Numbered from the stretch's first letter, positions 1 to 15,600 are shown. The stretch is 64,000 bases of DNA from Antedon mediterranea (GCF_964355755.1 NC_092672.1:26098501-26162500); one strand, 5' to 3'. Numbers and translations: made by a program. The notes: generated by a model not told the origin, from the letters alone.

Positions 1-1750
1 CATATTATAATATGGAACTACACATTCTAGAAGACATATTTTAATGACCTTTATAAACACAAATAAGTATATACAGTAACTTGAATAAATGCAGTAGTTT
101 ACCTGTTTCCATTCGTTGTCCGACCACTGTGGAATAAGATCAGATTTGAAGAGGTATTCTTTAATTGGTTCCTTTTCAAACTCTCCTAAAAGTTGCACTT
201 TTAATTCATAGTAACATCCACAATCAAACCGCTCAGTATACCTAGTACAATAAAAACAATTATTTTGAATGACTCCACTGAACTTTCGAGTTAAAATAAC
301 GATTGTGAGGCATTTGATAAATAGGCAAAACTGCCTTAAAATGTCTTTACATATTCTCATCATCAGAACAGAAAACAACGCCTAGAGTACTTTATATACC
401 AATATAGGACAGGTTATATGCAAATAAGGAAGTAAAATTATTTTTGCAGAAACCACTCAGTTCAGGCAAAATGGGCGTGACAAGGTCACACCTAAAGGTA
501 AGTCACATTTTTGGACACATGGGTGCGTCATGGTATTCATAAGGTATGATGCACATCGGAACAAATGATGCACCACTCCCAGGGGTCGTATAGTGGGTAA
601 TACAATTGACAAGTGCATTACCATTCTGATACATATATCTCGGGTTGTAACTCATCAATCAGTTTCGGAGAGCAGCCTTCTTCTTCAAGGTCAATTATCT
701 GCTCCATCTCCCCCCATCCATACGAGGTTGCAAAATTAGCTGTACAGTCATTGACAACTTTTAATAACTCATCTGGTTTATCTTTGGCACCAACTGATGT
801 TTTTTCTACTCTCACTCCATTGCCACCGTTACTATTGATTTTCCATTTATGCTTAAGTCCATCTGTAGTGTAAAGAAATTATGTTCTATTATCAATTATC
901 AATATTATTAAATTGCTATGTTACAGGGGGTACAAAAGATTGCCACCACAGCCCGCAAGATTATGGATAGATAACTGGGTAATTTCATGCACGCCATTCG
1001 TTCAGGTGTACAAAATTCCCAGGGCGACATAGGTTTAGCACCTCTTAAGTCTTATTTCGATTTAAAATCTAATAATAGGCCTAAATGGTTTACTATTGCG
1101 GTCCGCCCAAAGTTTTTGTGGAAACCATTTGCGATCCAACTTTTGAGGTTTGGTTCATGAAAATATTAATATTTCAGTTTAAATTTGTTCGGCATCTACT
1201 AGAGCCTACTAGAGGCCTAGGCCCTAGGCCTATTATACAAATATCTTGTGCAGTTATCTATCTTGCACAGCTAGCTACAATCATTAGCCTACACGTGATA
1301 ATATTTACGATATTATTCATGACAAAGATTTATTAAATATATAGGCCCTAATACTTTAATAATAGGCCTAGCCTAGGCTAGGCTTATAGTTGGCGCTTAT
1401 TATTATTTATTAATAATGTTACCTGCGCCGCTTGGGTTGTGAATCAAATTTCTTGAGTACGGTTTCAAATAATATAAAGTCCTCCAGCTGACATGATCTA
1501 TAGGCAAATACGATGCTGTTACTTCAGATAAAATGGGGCAATCTTTAAAGCATTTCTCCTTCCAGAAGGTGGCCGACGATACTATATTCAACCACCGATG
1601 ACAAACTAAAATACAGTTTTTGAGGTATTTATCAGGAATTAAAGACAAAATAAAGGACAACATCTCATCTGGTAGATTATTTATTTCAGTTTTTTCGATA
1701 ACGATTTCCTTAAGGCCTAAGCCAAGCACAGGTTTTTGCGGAGAATTCAT
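1..1750 (-). CDS. F-box/FBA-domain protein, FBXO2/6/44-like (5' part; 3' end outside window)
   Basis: Three exons chain in phase on the minus strand: 1750-1423, 862-622 and 241-103, all with GT-AG borders. The next exon lies beyond base 1. Exon 1 starts at the ATG at 1748-1750 and encodes an F-box (INNLPDEMLSFILSLIPDKY, then the CRLVC-type helix as CILVCHRWL and FWKEKCF), ending in NLIHNPSGAG. Exons 2 and 3 give the start of the F-box-associated (FBA) sugar-binding domain: HKWKINSNGGNG, then DCTANFATSYGWGEMEQIIDL and FDCGCYYELKVQLLGEFEKE. This order and wording match the FBXO2/FBXO6/FBXO44/FBXO27 family. Those proteins are substrate receptors of SCF ubiquitin ligases; several bind N-glycans on misfolded glycoproteins. 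Which vertebrate paralogue is closest cannot be decided from this part. The gene is divergent from the RUN-RH gene, with about 1.9 kb between start codons. Confidence 0.88.
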
Positions 1751-3660
1751 AACGAGGTAGACTTAGCCTCTAGGCCTAGGCTCTGCTAATAGGGACACAT
1801 CAGCAAATTCTGATAGGCGATAAGGCCAAACTGCCGGCCTCCTCCTCTGCTGCTGGCGCCCGTGTTACTACTGGATGATGACGAAAGTGTAGGTACTGTA
1901 GAGGGCGTAATAACAAAAACAAGATACAATTTCTTCACACATAACATTCAATTCAATCACACACGTCACGCAGACCCTACATAGGCTGGTGAGGCCTAGG
2001 CCTAGGACTTATTAGGTTAGTACTACTAGGCCTAGCCTACATTAAATAATAGCCTAGCTAGGCCTAGGCTCATCCCTTAAGCTAGTAGTAGGTATGGCCT
2101 AGTTAGTTACCCCTAGCTAGTAATAGGCCCAGCCTCTTATTTCTCTTTTATTTAGTTTAGGCTAGCTAGGGGCCTAGCTAGCCAGGCCAGCCAGGCCTAC
2201 TAGCTAGGCTAGTGCAGTGGGCTAGATAGGCCTAGGCCTAGCTAGTAGTGGGCTAAGCCTAATAGTACTAATATATTACCTCCTCCTCCTGCAGCAAACT
2301 ACTGACTGGGCACAACTTGCACCTCACTCAGTAGTCAACTCTGATCGGGTGCTAACTCAATTAGTAATACGTTGTAATGCAGTTTATTTCACTATGCAAA
2401 AAACGAATAGCCTAGCTAGGCTAAATAAAGACCTTTCTATGGAAATGGTGTTGAATTGGACCTTAACTCAAGTCAACAAATTAATTATTAAGGCCTGTGC
2501 TGTCGGATTCACATCAATAGATGGCAGTCATCTATCTACTGTGGTGTGTCGACACGCTTTGTTTCTTCTATTCAGTATTACAATTTCCTGCCTGCACTGT
2601 GAAACTACAGTAAAATAGGTCAGGGAAAGACATTCCTATTTCTAAAACTTTTTGCCATTCGCTATTGAGAAAAGGGTGTGCAGAAAGATGCAGTTGGGTC
2701 ATCTCGACTGCTTCTCGGTTGCAGGCAAATTGCCATATGATGCTTGGGTGAAAAAAACCTGCATGAGGAGACATTGTAGCATCTCAGACAGGAGAGCTGG
2801 GTCTGTGTTATGTCTTTCTTTGAATGTACCCCGAGCCCCACCTTAAAATCAATTTGTCTCGCCAAAGACGATGTAGTTTGTCTATCGGATATGAGAGAAG
2901 GAGTGCAGTAACTACACTCTTAGCAAGATTTACTGATTTGGTCTTGGCTGGTGTGTTGCATGAGGGCCTAGATGAAAATGCTTGGTCAAATATTCTTGCT
3001 TTTGGATCACAACCTTGTCCCCTGCTTCCCTGTAATCATTAGCAGGGTTCATGAGAGACTGGTGAATGGAGCATTTCCCTGCATATTATATTTCTACCCA
3101 GCTGCCCAGGTTCTGTGATTGGTGGTGTAACACTAGTGTTGGATCAAGTAGGTATCTCTTGGATATCCTGACTTGATGGAGGGGGAATGTCCTGATATGC
3201 CAGCATTGCCGAGGTATCTCTATACAGTACAGTACAAGGATGAATCATAGGTGTTTAACTCTCCCTGGATTGTACGATAATGTATTGGCAGGTTTTATCA
3301 CCATACACTGATTGTTGGTAATTAGCGTCGGTGTGTGAATGAGTGGTGAATCGGACAGTGTACCAGATAGTCTGGTGTCATAAATGCTTTGTTCTCCTGA
3401 TAGGCCCCTGGTTCAGCTTCAGAGTGTAGAGAAGGTAATCTTGACTCCTATCCTAAACCTCGACTGATGGGTGATCCAAAGTTGCAACTGACTTGATATT
3501 TAGCAACCTGCACAGTACACATTAATAGATACAGTATAATAGTGTGTCTAGTTAGTAGTCTTTTGAGTGATGTACATGACCTGGGGTCACGAGGTGTTGA
3601 CCTATACTAGAGGAGCATTTCACTATAGTTTTAATTTTATATCTTTTAGGAGCTTGAAAC
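1751..3660. other. Divergent intergenic/5'-UTR region with TAGGCCTA cluster
   Basis: This is the stretch between the two divergent start codons. About 1960-2260 is dense in TAGGCCTA/CCTAGGCC palindromes. Sequence from 2350 to 3650 shows no domain-bearing ORF; the short ORFs there look random. A splice acceptor (ATCTTTTAG) just before the ATG at 3661 suggests that the RUN-RH gene has at least one upstream non-coding exon in this interval, but I could not place it. Confidence 0.5.
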
Positions 3661-6600
3661 ATGGCTTCTGTGACTGTTTCAAATATAAAGCAACTCTTGA
3701 GTGAAGAGGTTGCTGCAGCTACCAAAAAGGTGAGTTTGTACCAATGGATATCCTATTATAAAACGAATGTAATCTATAATTTGTTTTTTGACTATTCTAA
3801 ATTTCATTAGAACTTAAACAGATAAAACATGATTTGATTTGTTTTATTGCAGCTTCAGAGGGATCACATTGGGACGGACAGTGCAATTAGAAGGTGCGTA
3901 AGCTGCCAATTTCCCATTTTTACAATGCTACTTTGCAAGACCACTTGGAGGACCATTGATACTATTAAAACTGTTTCATACAACAACTTCCATACAGTAC
4001 ATGTGGTACCACTTCCTCTGCAGACAACCACTCCTGAAAATTCTAAAAGATGCACTTGGTTCTTTTTCTTGCACACAAGTCAGATAAGATACACTAGACT
4101 TCCAGTTTTTAGTCCTTATCTGAGAAGACTTGTTCTGCCACCTGAAATATGATCGAGAAGAGGCTTGTTGGCCGATATTATGGCTACAACAGTTTACGGT
4201 GGCCCTATTTTAGCTTGGCCACTCGACTTGTGAAAAATTGTCAGTGTCAAATGGGTGTATGATATTTGATATTGATGAATTATATTGCAGGTTACTTTAC
4301 AAATATTATAATTTTCTATTATTGTCATAAAAATTAAATTAGGGACATTTGAAACTCATAAAACCATGACATTCTGAATCTGTGTGATTTTCATTTAATC
4401 CTACTCTCAGCATAACTTAGTAATCACTTTTTCTTGATTTACAGTGGTGACACAGCTAATCGAATATGTAATGTGCTGGAAGCCATATTTCTCCATGAAC
4501 TTAAGGAGTCATATGAAGTAAAGGTAAATGACTGATTTCTGTTTGAATATTCCACTGTTTGTGCTCCCCTTTTGGAAAATTCAAAATATCTACACTATCA
4601 AACTTTATGTGACAAAAAAATGTGATGGGGCCCATGTATGGGCATGATGATGTCATGTCACTACCATACTTGGGCACATCACACAAACTAGTGTGATAGT
4701 GTAGACAGAGCTTAAGTTACAATTTGACATAGCAGCTGATTCCCACACACAAGTTTATTATTTCTTGTACCTCTTTAGGCGTTCTGGCCATTTGTGATCA
4801 AGTTTACTCATCGTGATGTCTGTAGACAGATAGAGGGTTTGTCACAAATCACTACTGAGGTTGGCAGATGTAGGGTATGTATTTGATTGAATAAATTATG
4901 TGCAATACTGTTGCATAAATGGGTTGAATAAGTGCTTCAGTTTATTGAGTGTCCAAGTTGAATTAACAATACAGTAAAATAGAGGACTTTGTTAAAAAAT
5001 GACTTTGTTATTAAAGGGATTTGTTAAAAAAGTACCTCCATCTAAAAAGTGTTTAGTGCAGTGGTATAACACAGGGAGCAAAGACCTGGTTTAGCCCTCC
5101 TAAGGTGCTCTGCAAGGCTAGGTAGTTGCATGGCTCATAGTCTGGGCCCCTTATGCTCTGGATCCGCTTAAGCTCTTGGATGCTTGGATTTAGCCAGTAA
5201 GCGCTCATAGCAATTATGCCAAAATATAATATTGCACCTAAATAAATTCCTGTTATTTGATTAGATTGGAAATATAATCTTTCATCATTCACCTCATGCA
5301 ATTATTTGTACCATTACACTCATAATAAACATTCATTATTTATATAATATTGTAACATTTATAATATAGGCATGGATTCGACTTGCATTAAATGACTGTC
5401 TGTTTGAGAGCTACATAGATGCTATGCTGAGAGATACCAAAGCCGTCAAACAATTTTACAAAAGAACTGCTTACATCCGAGATGTAGAACATCCAGAAAT
5501 TTTGAGAAAATGTGTACAAGGTATTTAATATCGTAATGTTAATGTTAATACATGACTGCAGTAAAGTCTATTGGAGGAAAATGCCAAAACATGTATTATT
5601 TTTGATACCATTTACAAAGAAGCACAAGCACAGACAAAAACATTTGGTACCATGAAGACATAACCCTCTTAATCTCAAGAAGGCCCATTTACACCAAGAC
5701 AATAACGATGATAAATATATGTTTTTCCTACAGAAAGCAAATAAAATCCAAAAGGTTTTCATCTTACAACATGTGATAACCATTTAAATTGTCTTTGAAG
5801 AAAATAATTATTTTATATGTCCAATTAAATGACATCATGGTTTAGTAAAAGAGCAGTAATATTGTGCTGATAAACGATTTTATTGTTATTATTGATCATC
5901 ATTTCATTTGACATTAAAAACTTTTCTAATTTCTTCTGTTTTATGTAAGATTAACTTATCATCGATCACTATCATCCTAGTATAATTTGGCCTTAAATGT
6001 TTATCCTATAGTTCTAGAATGAAAACTTCTTTGTTAGAAAGATGCATGTTTATCATATTTATCTTTATCGTCATCCTAGGGTGTGTAGCCTTAACTGTCA
6101 GGCATTACAGGACATTTTGTTCTTGTTTTCCAGGTCTTAGCAACTTTTACTTCCAGCTTTCTTTAAACTCTTCAGTCATCAACATGTGGGGATCATCACC
6201 CAAAATGCTAACTGGACGATGGCAGCCACCGATAGAAATACAACAGACAAGCAGCCCAACATGTAGGTTTTATTCATAGATACGTCTAGACCATCAATTA
6301 CCTCATGATGTTTTATCCATACCTAGACAGTCAACTAGGTGATACTGAAGTGATGTGAAGAACTTCTCAAAATGGCCACCGTATATCGTGTCAACAAATA
6401 TTAATTATTACATAAAAATAATAAAAATACTAGAATTTAATTCGTCACTTTGACGAATTATAGGTGATCATTTTTATCATTTTATTGACATTAACATTTT
6501 TTAAACATGCACGTACGTTAACATGCGATCTTAAAAAACTGATGTACGCCATCCTATGAAATGATGCATATACACTTATAGTGCTGATTTGTACCTATTA

Positions 6601-9600
6601 TGTGTCATATACAATATGTACAGTATATACTGTATATCTATATACAGTGTAGCAAAGGTGAAATTACGGGACCCACATCATGTTCTATTTTTTTGGTATG
6701 ATTGAATTATCAAAATAAACTCGAAGATGACAATTTCGAAAGATAATTAATTGAGCAAATAAATATAAGGATTGGAAGAGAATTTGACACGTAGAAGCGC
6801 AATGCGCGCTCTTTGAAATTTGTATAACTTCGACTAAAGAAATTTAAAAACAACGTTTTAACTTCAACTAGCCATTATGATAATATCACAACATCCGATA
6901 GGCCTAATTGTTATATGAATTCATATCTACATTTCATCAGCTTTCATAATAAATTATAATCATCAAGGTTACATTTAATTCGGAAGAGCTGTAAGATATT
7001 CAAATGTATGGTGTAGGTGAAATTACACGACCTACGTTATTCAAGTTTTTACGCGTGATGACGTCATCAAAATGAAAATGTTGACAACTCATGAGAAAGA
7101 TAATTAAATGAACAATCATATACAAAAAATTTAGCGAAAATCGGGCACAAAATAACCGAGATGCGCTCAGTTGAATGTGATAATCTATGACAAAAGAGAA
7201 AAAAACCTAATTTTTAAATTCGAGTGGCCATTTGGTGACCTCGCAACATTTTGTACGTCAAAAGTGTACATGAATTTATATCTAGAACTCAATGGCTTCA
7301 AGAATAATTAAAAAAAATTGGGGGTCATCGTGCATTCTGAAGAATGATTTTCATTTTAAAAATGCCTTATTTTCCATCACTTTCAGCACATTTATGCAAT
7401 TAATGTGCACATTTTGTCATTTTTAACATGCTCGTATAGCGTTATTTTAAGTCGGAACGGACTCAAATTTGGTGATTGTACTAAGGGTGGTAAGTAGAAT
7501 GTGATTTCTACAAAAAATTCGTATTTTTACACTTTTTAAGAATCGCGCGCGCAAAAACGCATTTTTGCGCAGTAATTTTTTGAAACACGCAAATGGCCTA
7601 ATTCATGCTCTAAATTGATCAAAACTTAATTTTGAGCTTTTTAAATTTTTAACGCGCGATTTCACGCGCATGACCCTACGTGCACGTGCGTTTTTATTTG
7701 CTAATATTTTTACCCTTGACCTGAAGTTTATGTATAGTGAATTTCATTAATATGTGATAATGAATTATGGAGATATGATTGATAATGTGATTTCACAAAA
7801 TGGCGTATACGTGACGTCACGGATGAGTGATCACGCTGAAAAGCTTATTAGGACTAAGTTACAGTATTTGAAAGACATTGTGAAATTTTGGTAATCATTG
7901 ACATTAAACTTTTTTAGATATTTGTTACACAAAATAGTGCCCAGAAACAATAATAACAACTAGACATGTAACTCGTCACTTTGACGAGTTTGGTTATCCG
8001 CCGCGCAAGTGGTGTAACATTAACATTAAGGAGATAGGTTGAGGACAAAAGGAAGTGTTCACGTTGGCATTATGACCTGAACTGAAGAATATGATATGTT
8101 GTTATTGCTGAATTTTATTCTTTAAATTCATATATAGTATACACAGTATAATCTGTATCCATATCACATACAGTGACATGCAGTGTAGAATAGGTGAAAT
8201 TACGGGACCCGCTATTTATTGCAATTTTTAACATGTTGACGGTTTTAAAATGAAACGCGAAGGTAGCAATTCCGAAAGGAAATTATCTCAGCAACAACGT
8301 ATTAGCGTTTAGAAGAAATTTGAATACGTGAAATATTGATGCGCGCTCTTTTAAATGTAATGAATTATGACGCAAAAGATGAAAATACGACCTTTTTTAT
8401 TTAACTGGCCATATGATGACGTCACAACATCCGATGGGCAACATTTTTACATAATTTCGTATCTACAATCCAATAGCTTCCAGAAAAAGTTTTAATCGTG
8501 ATTATCACATTTTATTCTTACGAGCTATAACAGATTAAAATTTACTGTAAAGATGAAATTGATGCCTCACGTGATTTAAATTTTTAGGCATGATGACGTC
8601 AAAAAAATTAAAATATTTTTAACTCATGCGAAAGATAGTTGATTGACCTAGACAATATCAAAATCGGGGTGAAAATGGAAAACAAATAAGTGGAGATGCG
8701 CTCTATTCAATGTGATGAGCTATGACGAAAGATACAAAAATCCTAAATTTTATATTCGCGTGGCCATACGATGACGTCACAATGTCCGGTTAGCCATATT
8801 AATACCTGATCCGATACCTACAACTCATCTACTTCCAGAATATGTCATCCACAAAAAGTTGACCGTCTAGTTTAGAAATTACGACTGTTTAAAAAAAGGC
8901 ATATTTTAAACGAATTTTTTAACCTTTTCATAAAAAACGCGCGCAAATTGTCCAATTCGACGTGCTCGTATGACGTATCTTTAAGTCGAAATTGTTTAAA
9001 ATTTGGTAAAATTACTAGAAAAGGCTGTAAAAACATAAATCACGCAAAAAAAATACGTTTTCAATGCTACGTGCGCACCGCACACGTAAAAATGTGCGCA
9101 CGCGTGGGAATTTTTTACATGCTTAAAACGACATGAAACGCGTAGAAAGTTGATTATAAATTAATTTTGCGCATTTTGAAATTTTAAATGCGCGTGCGCG
9201 CGTAACTTTGTGTAAAACACGCAATTTTTTTTCAACAGAAAGTTAGCGCATGATATAAATTAAACTTTTGCAAAGTTTCACTTTAAAATGTTATTTGGTT
9301 TTCGACATATGTTAAATACGAGAAAATCGTTAAATCGCGCGTACGTCACGTTGCGCAATTGTAAACATCATGAAAAGCTTCGCTTGACGACGTTACATAA
9401 ATGTCAAAATGTTAACATAGTTAACAAAATGTTATGTTTGCAAGTTTTAGAGAAAAGCGTTACACAAAAATCATACAGAAAGAAAGAAGATTAAGAAAAA
9501 GATGTTGATGATGATTTCGTACAATCACAAGAGGTTATCCTGCAACTTCGTTGCGGATAACCAACTAGACATGTAACTCGTCACTTTGACGAGTTTGGTT

Positions 9601-12600
9601 ATCCGCCGCGCAAGTGGTGCAACATTAACATTAAGGGGATAGGTTGAGGACAAAAGGAAGTGTTCACGTTGGCATTATGACCTGAACTGAAGAATATGAT
9701 ATGTTGTTATTGCTGAATTTTATTATTTAAATTCATATATAGTATACACAGTATAATCTGTATCCATATCACATACAGTGTAGAATAGGTGAAATTACGG
9801 GACCCGCTATTTATTGCAATTTTTAACACGTTGACGGTTTTAAAATGAAACGCGAAGGTAGCAATTCCGAAAGGAAATTATCTCAGCAACAACGTATTAG
9901 CGTGTAGAAGAAATTTGAATACGTGAAATATTGATGCGCGCTCTTTTAAATGTAATGAATTATGACGCAAAAGATGAAAATACGACCTTTTTTATTTAAC
10001 TGGCCATATGATGACGTCACAACATCCGATGGGCAACATTTTTACATAATTTCGTATCTACAATCCAATAGCTTCCAGAAAAAGTTTTAATCGTGATTAT
10101 CACATTTTATTCTTACGAGCTATAACAGAATAAAATTTACGGTAAAGATGAAATTGATGCCACACGTGATTTAAATTTTTAGGCATGATGACGTCAAAAA
10201 AATTAAAATATTTTTAACTCATGCGAAAGATAGTTGATTGACCTACACAATATCAAAATCGGGGTGAAAATGGAAAACGGATAAGTGGAGATGCGCTCTA
10301 TTCAATGTGATGAGCTATGACGAAAGATACAAAAATCCTAAATTTTATATTCGCGTGACCATACGATGACGTCACAATGTCCGGTTAGCCATATTAATAC
10401 CTGATCCGATCTCTACATCTCATCTACTTCTAGAATATGTTATCCACAAAAATTTGACCGTCTAGTTTAGAAATTACGACTGTTTAAAAAAAGGCATATT
10501 TTAAACGAATTTTTTAACCTTTTCATAAAAAACGCGCGCAAATTGTCCAATTCGACGTGCTCGTATGACGTATCTTTAAGTCGAAATTGTTTAAAATTTG
10601 GTAAAATTACTAGAAAAGGCTGGAAAAACATAAATCACGCGAAAAAAATACGTTTTCAATGCTACGTGCGCACCGCACACGTAAAAATTTGCGCACGCGT
10701 GGGAATTTTTGACATGCTTAACACGACTTGAAACGCGAAGAAAGTTGATTATAAATTAATTTTGCGCATTTTGAAATTTTAAATGCGCGTGCGCGCGTAA
10801 CTTTGTGAAAACACGCAATTTTTTTTCAACAGAAAGTTAGCGCATGATATAAATTAAACTTTTGCAAAGTTTCACTTTAAAATGTTATTTGGTTTTCGAC
10901 ATATGTTAAATACAAGAAAATCGTTAAATCGCGCGTACGTCACGTTGCGCAATTGTAAACATCATGAAAAGCTTCGCTTGACGACGTTACATAAATGTCA
11001 AAATGTTAACATAGTTAACAAAATGTTATGTTTGCAAGTTTTAGAGAAAAGCGTTACACAAAAATCATACAGAAAGAAAGAAGACTAGACATGTAACTCG
11101 TCACTTTGACGAGTTTGGTTATCCGCCGCGCAAGTGGTGCAACATTAACATTAAGGGGATAGGTTGAGGACAAAAGGAAGTGTTCACGTTGGCATTATGA
11201 CCTGAACTGAAGAATATGATATGTTGTTATTGCTGAATTTTATTATTCAAATTCATATATAGTGTACACAGTATAATCTGTATCCATATCACATACAGTG
11301 TAGAATAGGTGAAATTACGGGACCCGCTATTTATTGCAATTTTTAACATGTTGACGGTTTTAAAATGAAACGCGAAGGTAGCAATTCCGAAAGGAAATTA
11401 TCTCAGCAACAACGTATTAGCATGTAGAAGAAATTTGAATACGTGAAATATTGATGCGCGCTCGTTTAAATGTAATGAATTATGACGCAAAAGATGAAAA
11501 TACGACCTTTTTTATTTAACTGGCCATATGATGACGTCACAACATCCGATTGGCAACATTTTTACATAATTTCGTATCTACAGTCCAATAGCTTCCAGAA
11601 AAAGTTTTAATCGTGATTATCACATTTTATTCTTACGAGCTATAACAGATTAAAATTTACTGTAAAGATGAAATTAATGCCACACGTGATTTAAATTTTT
11701 AAGCACGATGACGTAAAAAAAATTAAAATATTTTTAACTCATGCGAAAGATAGTTGATTGACCTAGACAATATCAAAATCGGGGTGAAAATGGAAAACGG
11801 ATAAGTGGAGATGCGCTCTATTCAATGTGATGAGCTATGACGAAAGATACAAAATCCTAAATTTTATATTTGCGTGGCCATACGATGACATCACAATGTC
11901 CGGTTAGCCATATTAATACCTGATCCAATATCTACAACTCATCTACTTCCAGAAAATGCCATCCACAAAAAGTTGACCGTTTAGTTTAGAAATTACGACT
12001 GTTTTAAAAAAGGCATATTTTAAACGAATTTTTTAACGTTTTCATAAAAAACGCGCGCAAATTGTCCAATTCGACGTGCTCGTATGACGTATCTTTAAGT
12101 CAAAATTGTTTAAAATTTGGTAAAATTACTAGAAAAGGCTGGAAAAACATAAATCACGCAAAAAAAATACGTTTCCAATGCTACGTGCGCTCCGCACACG
12201 TAAAAATGTGCGCATGCGTGGGAATTTTTGACATGCTTAAACCGACATGAAACGCGTAGAAAGTTGATTAGAAATTATTTTGCTCATTTTGAAATTTTAA
12301 ATGCGCGTGCGCGCGTAACTTTGTCTAAAACACGCAATTTTTTTTCAACAGAAGGTTAGCGCATGATATAAATTAAACTTTTGCAAAGTTTCACTTTAAA
12401 ATGTTATTTGGTTTTCGACATATGTTAAATACGAGAAAATCGTTAAATCGCGCGTACGTCACGTTGCGCGATTGTAAACATCATGAAAAGCTTCGCTTGA
12501 CGACGTTACATAAATGTCAAAATGTTAACATAGTTAACAAAATGTTATGTTTGCAAGTTTTAGAGAAAAGCGTTACACAAAAATCATACAGAAAGAAAGA

Positions 12601-15600
12601 AGATTAAGAAAAAGACTAGACATGTAACTCGTCACTTTGACGAGTTTGGTTATCCGCCGCGCCGCGCAAGTGGTGCAACATTAACATTAAGGGGATAGGT
12701 TGAGGACAAAAGGAAGTGTTCACGTTGGCATTATGACCTGAACTGAAGAATATGATATGTTGTTATTGCTGAATTTTATTATTTAAATTCATATATAGTA
12801 TACACAGTATAATCTGTATCTATCACATACAGTGACATACATAGAATAGGTGAAGTTACGGGACCCGCTATTTATTGCAATTTTTTAACATGTTTACGGT
12901 TTTAAAATGAAACGCGAAGGTAGCAATTCCGAAAGGAAATTATCTCAGCAACAACGTATTAGCGTGTAGAAGAAATTTGAATACGTGAAATATTGATGCG
13001 CGCTCTTTTAAATGTAATGAATTATGACGCAAAAGATGAAAATACGACCTTTTTTATTTAACTGGCCATATGATGACGTCACAACATCCGATTGGCAACA
13101 TTTTTACATAATTTCGTATCTACAATCCAATAGCTTCCAGAAAAAGTTTTAATCGTGATTATCACATTTTATTCTTACGAGCTATAACAGATTAACATTT
13201 ACTGTAAAGATGAAATTAATGCCACACGTGATTTAAATTTTTAGGCACGATGACGTCAAAAAAATTAAAATATTTTTAACTCATGCGAAAGATACTTGAT
13301 TGACCTAGACAATATCAAAATCGGGGTGAAAATGGAAAACGGATAAGTGGAGATGCGCTCTATTCAATGTGATGAGCTATGACGAAAGATACAAAAATCC
13401 TAAATTTTATATTCGCATGGCCATACGATGACGTCATAATGTCCGGTTACCCATATTAATACCTGATCCGATATCTACAACTCATCTACTTCCAGAATAT
13501 GTCATCCACAAAAATTTGACCGTCTAGTTTAGAAATTACGACTGTTTAAAAAAAGGCATATTTTAAACGAATTTTTTAACCTTTTCATAAAAAACGCGCG
13601 CAAATTGTCCAATTCGACGTGCTCGTATGACGTATCTTTAAGTCGAAATTGTTTAAAATTTGGTAAAATTACTAGAAAAGGCTGAAAAAACATAAATCAC
13701 GCGAAAAAAATACGTTTTCAATGCTACGTGCGTACCGTACACGTAAAAATGTGCGCACGCGTGGGAATTTTTGACATGCTCAAAACGACATGAAACGCGT
13801 AGAAAGTTGATTAGAAATTAATTTTGCGCATTTTGAAATTTTAAATGCGCGTGCGCGCGTAACTTTGTGTAAAACACGCAATTTTTTTTCAACAGACAGT
13901 TAGCGCATGATATAAATTAAACTTTTGCAAAGTTTCACTTTAAAATGTTATTTGGTTTTCGACATATGTTAAATACGAGAAAATCGTTAAATCGCGCGTA
14001 CGTCACGTTGCGCAATTGTAAACATCATGAAAAGCTTCGCTTGACGACGTTACGTGAATGTCAAAATGTTAACATAGTTAACAAAATGTTATGTTTGCAA
14101 GTTTTAGAGAAAAGCGTTACACAAAAATCATACAGAAAGAAAGAAGATGACAAAAAAGATGATGATTTCGTACAATCACAAGAGGTTATCCTGCAACTTC
14201 GTTGCGGATAACCAACTAGACATGTAACTCGTCACTTTGACGAGTTTGGTTATCCGCCGCGCAAGTGGTGCAACATTAACATTAAGGGGATAGGTTGAGG
14301 ACAAAAGGAAGTGTTCACGTTGGCATTATGATCTGAACTGAAGAATATGATATGTTGTTATTGCTGAATTTTATTATTTAAATTCATATATAGTATACAC
14401 AGTATATTCTGTATCCATATCACATACAGTGACATACAGTGTAGAATAGGTGAAATTACGGGACCTGCTATTTATTGCAATTTTTAACATGTTGACGGTT
14501 TTAAAATAAAACGCGAAGGTAGCAATTCCGAAAGGAAATTATATCAGCAACAACGTATTAGCGTGTAGAAGAAATTTGAATACGTGAAATATTGATGCGC
14601 GCTCTTTTAAATGTAATGAATTATGACGCAAAAGATGAAAATACGACCTTTTTTATTTAACTGGCCATATGATGACGTCACAACATCCGATTGGCAACAT
14701 TTTTACATAATTTCGTATCTACAATCCAATAGCTTCCAGAAAAAGTTTTAATCGTGATTATCACATTTTATTCTTACGAGCTATAACAGATTAAAATTTA
14801 CTGTAAAGATGAAATTGATGCCACACGTGATTTAAATTTTTAGGCATGATGACGTCAAAAAAATTAAAATATTTTTAACTCATGCGAAAGATAGTTGATT
14901 GACCTAGACAATATCAAAATCAGGGTGAAAATGGAAAACGAATAAGTGGAGATGCGCTCTATTCAATGTGATGAGTTATGACGAAAGATACAAAAATCCT
15001 AAATTTTATATTCGCGTGGCCATACGATGACGTCACAATGTCCGGTTAGCCATATTAATACCTGATCCGATATCTACAACTCATCTACTTCCAGAATATG
15101 TCATCCACAAAAAGTTGACCGTCTAGTTTAGAAATTACGACTGTTTAAAAAAAGGCATATTTTAAACGAATTTTTTAACCTTTTCATAAAAAACGCGCGC
15201 AAATTGTCCAATTTGACGTGCTCGTATGACGTATCTTTAAGTCGAAATTGTTTAAAATTTGGTAAAATTGCTAGAAAAGGCTGGAAAAACATAAATCACG
15301 CGAAAAAAATACGTTTTCAATGCTACGTGCGCACCGCACACGTAAAAATGTGCGCACGCGTGGGAATTTTTGACATGCTTAAAACGACATGAAACGCGTA
15401 GAAAGTTGATTAGAAATTAATTTTGCGCATTTTGAAATTTTAAATACGCGTGCGCGCGTAACTTTGTGTAAAACACGCAATTTTTTTTCAACAGAAAGTT
15501 AGCGCATGATATAAATTAAACTTTTGCAAAGTTTCACTTTAAAATGTTATTTGGTTTTCGACATATGTTAGATACGAGAAAATCGTTAAATCGCGCGTAC

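Noticed and set aside
2349-3042. Short ORFs upstream of the RUN-RH gene as coding exons
   Set aside because: They overlap on both strands, have no domain wording and no consistent splice chain to the ATG at 3661.
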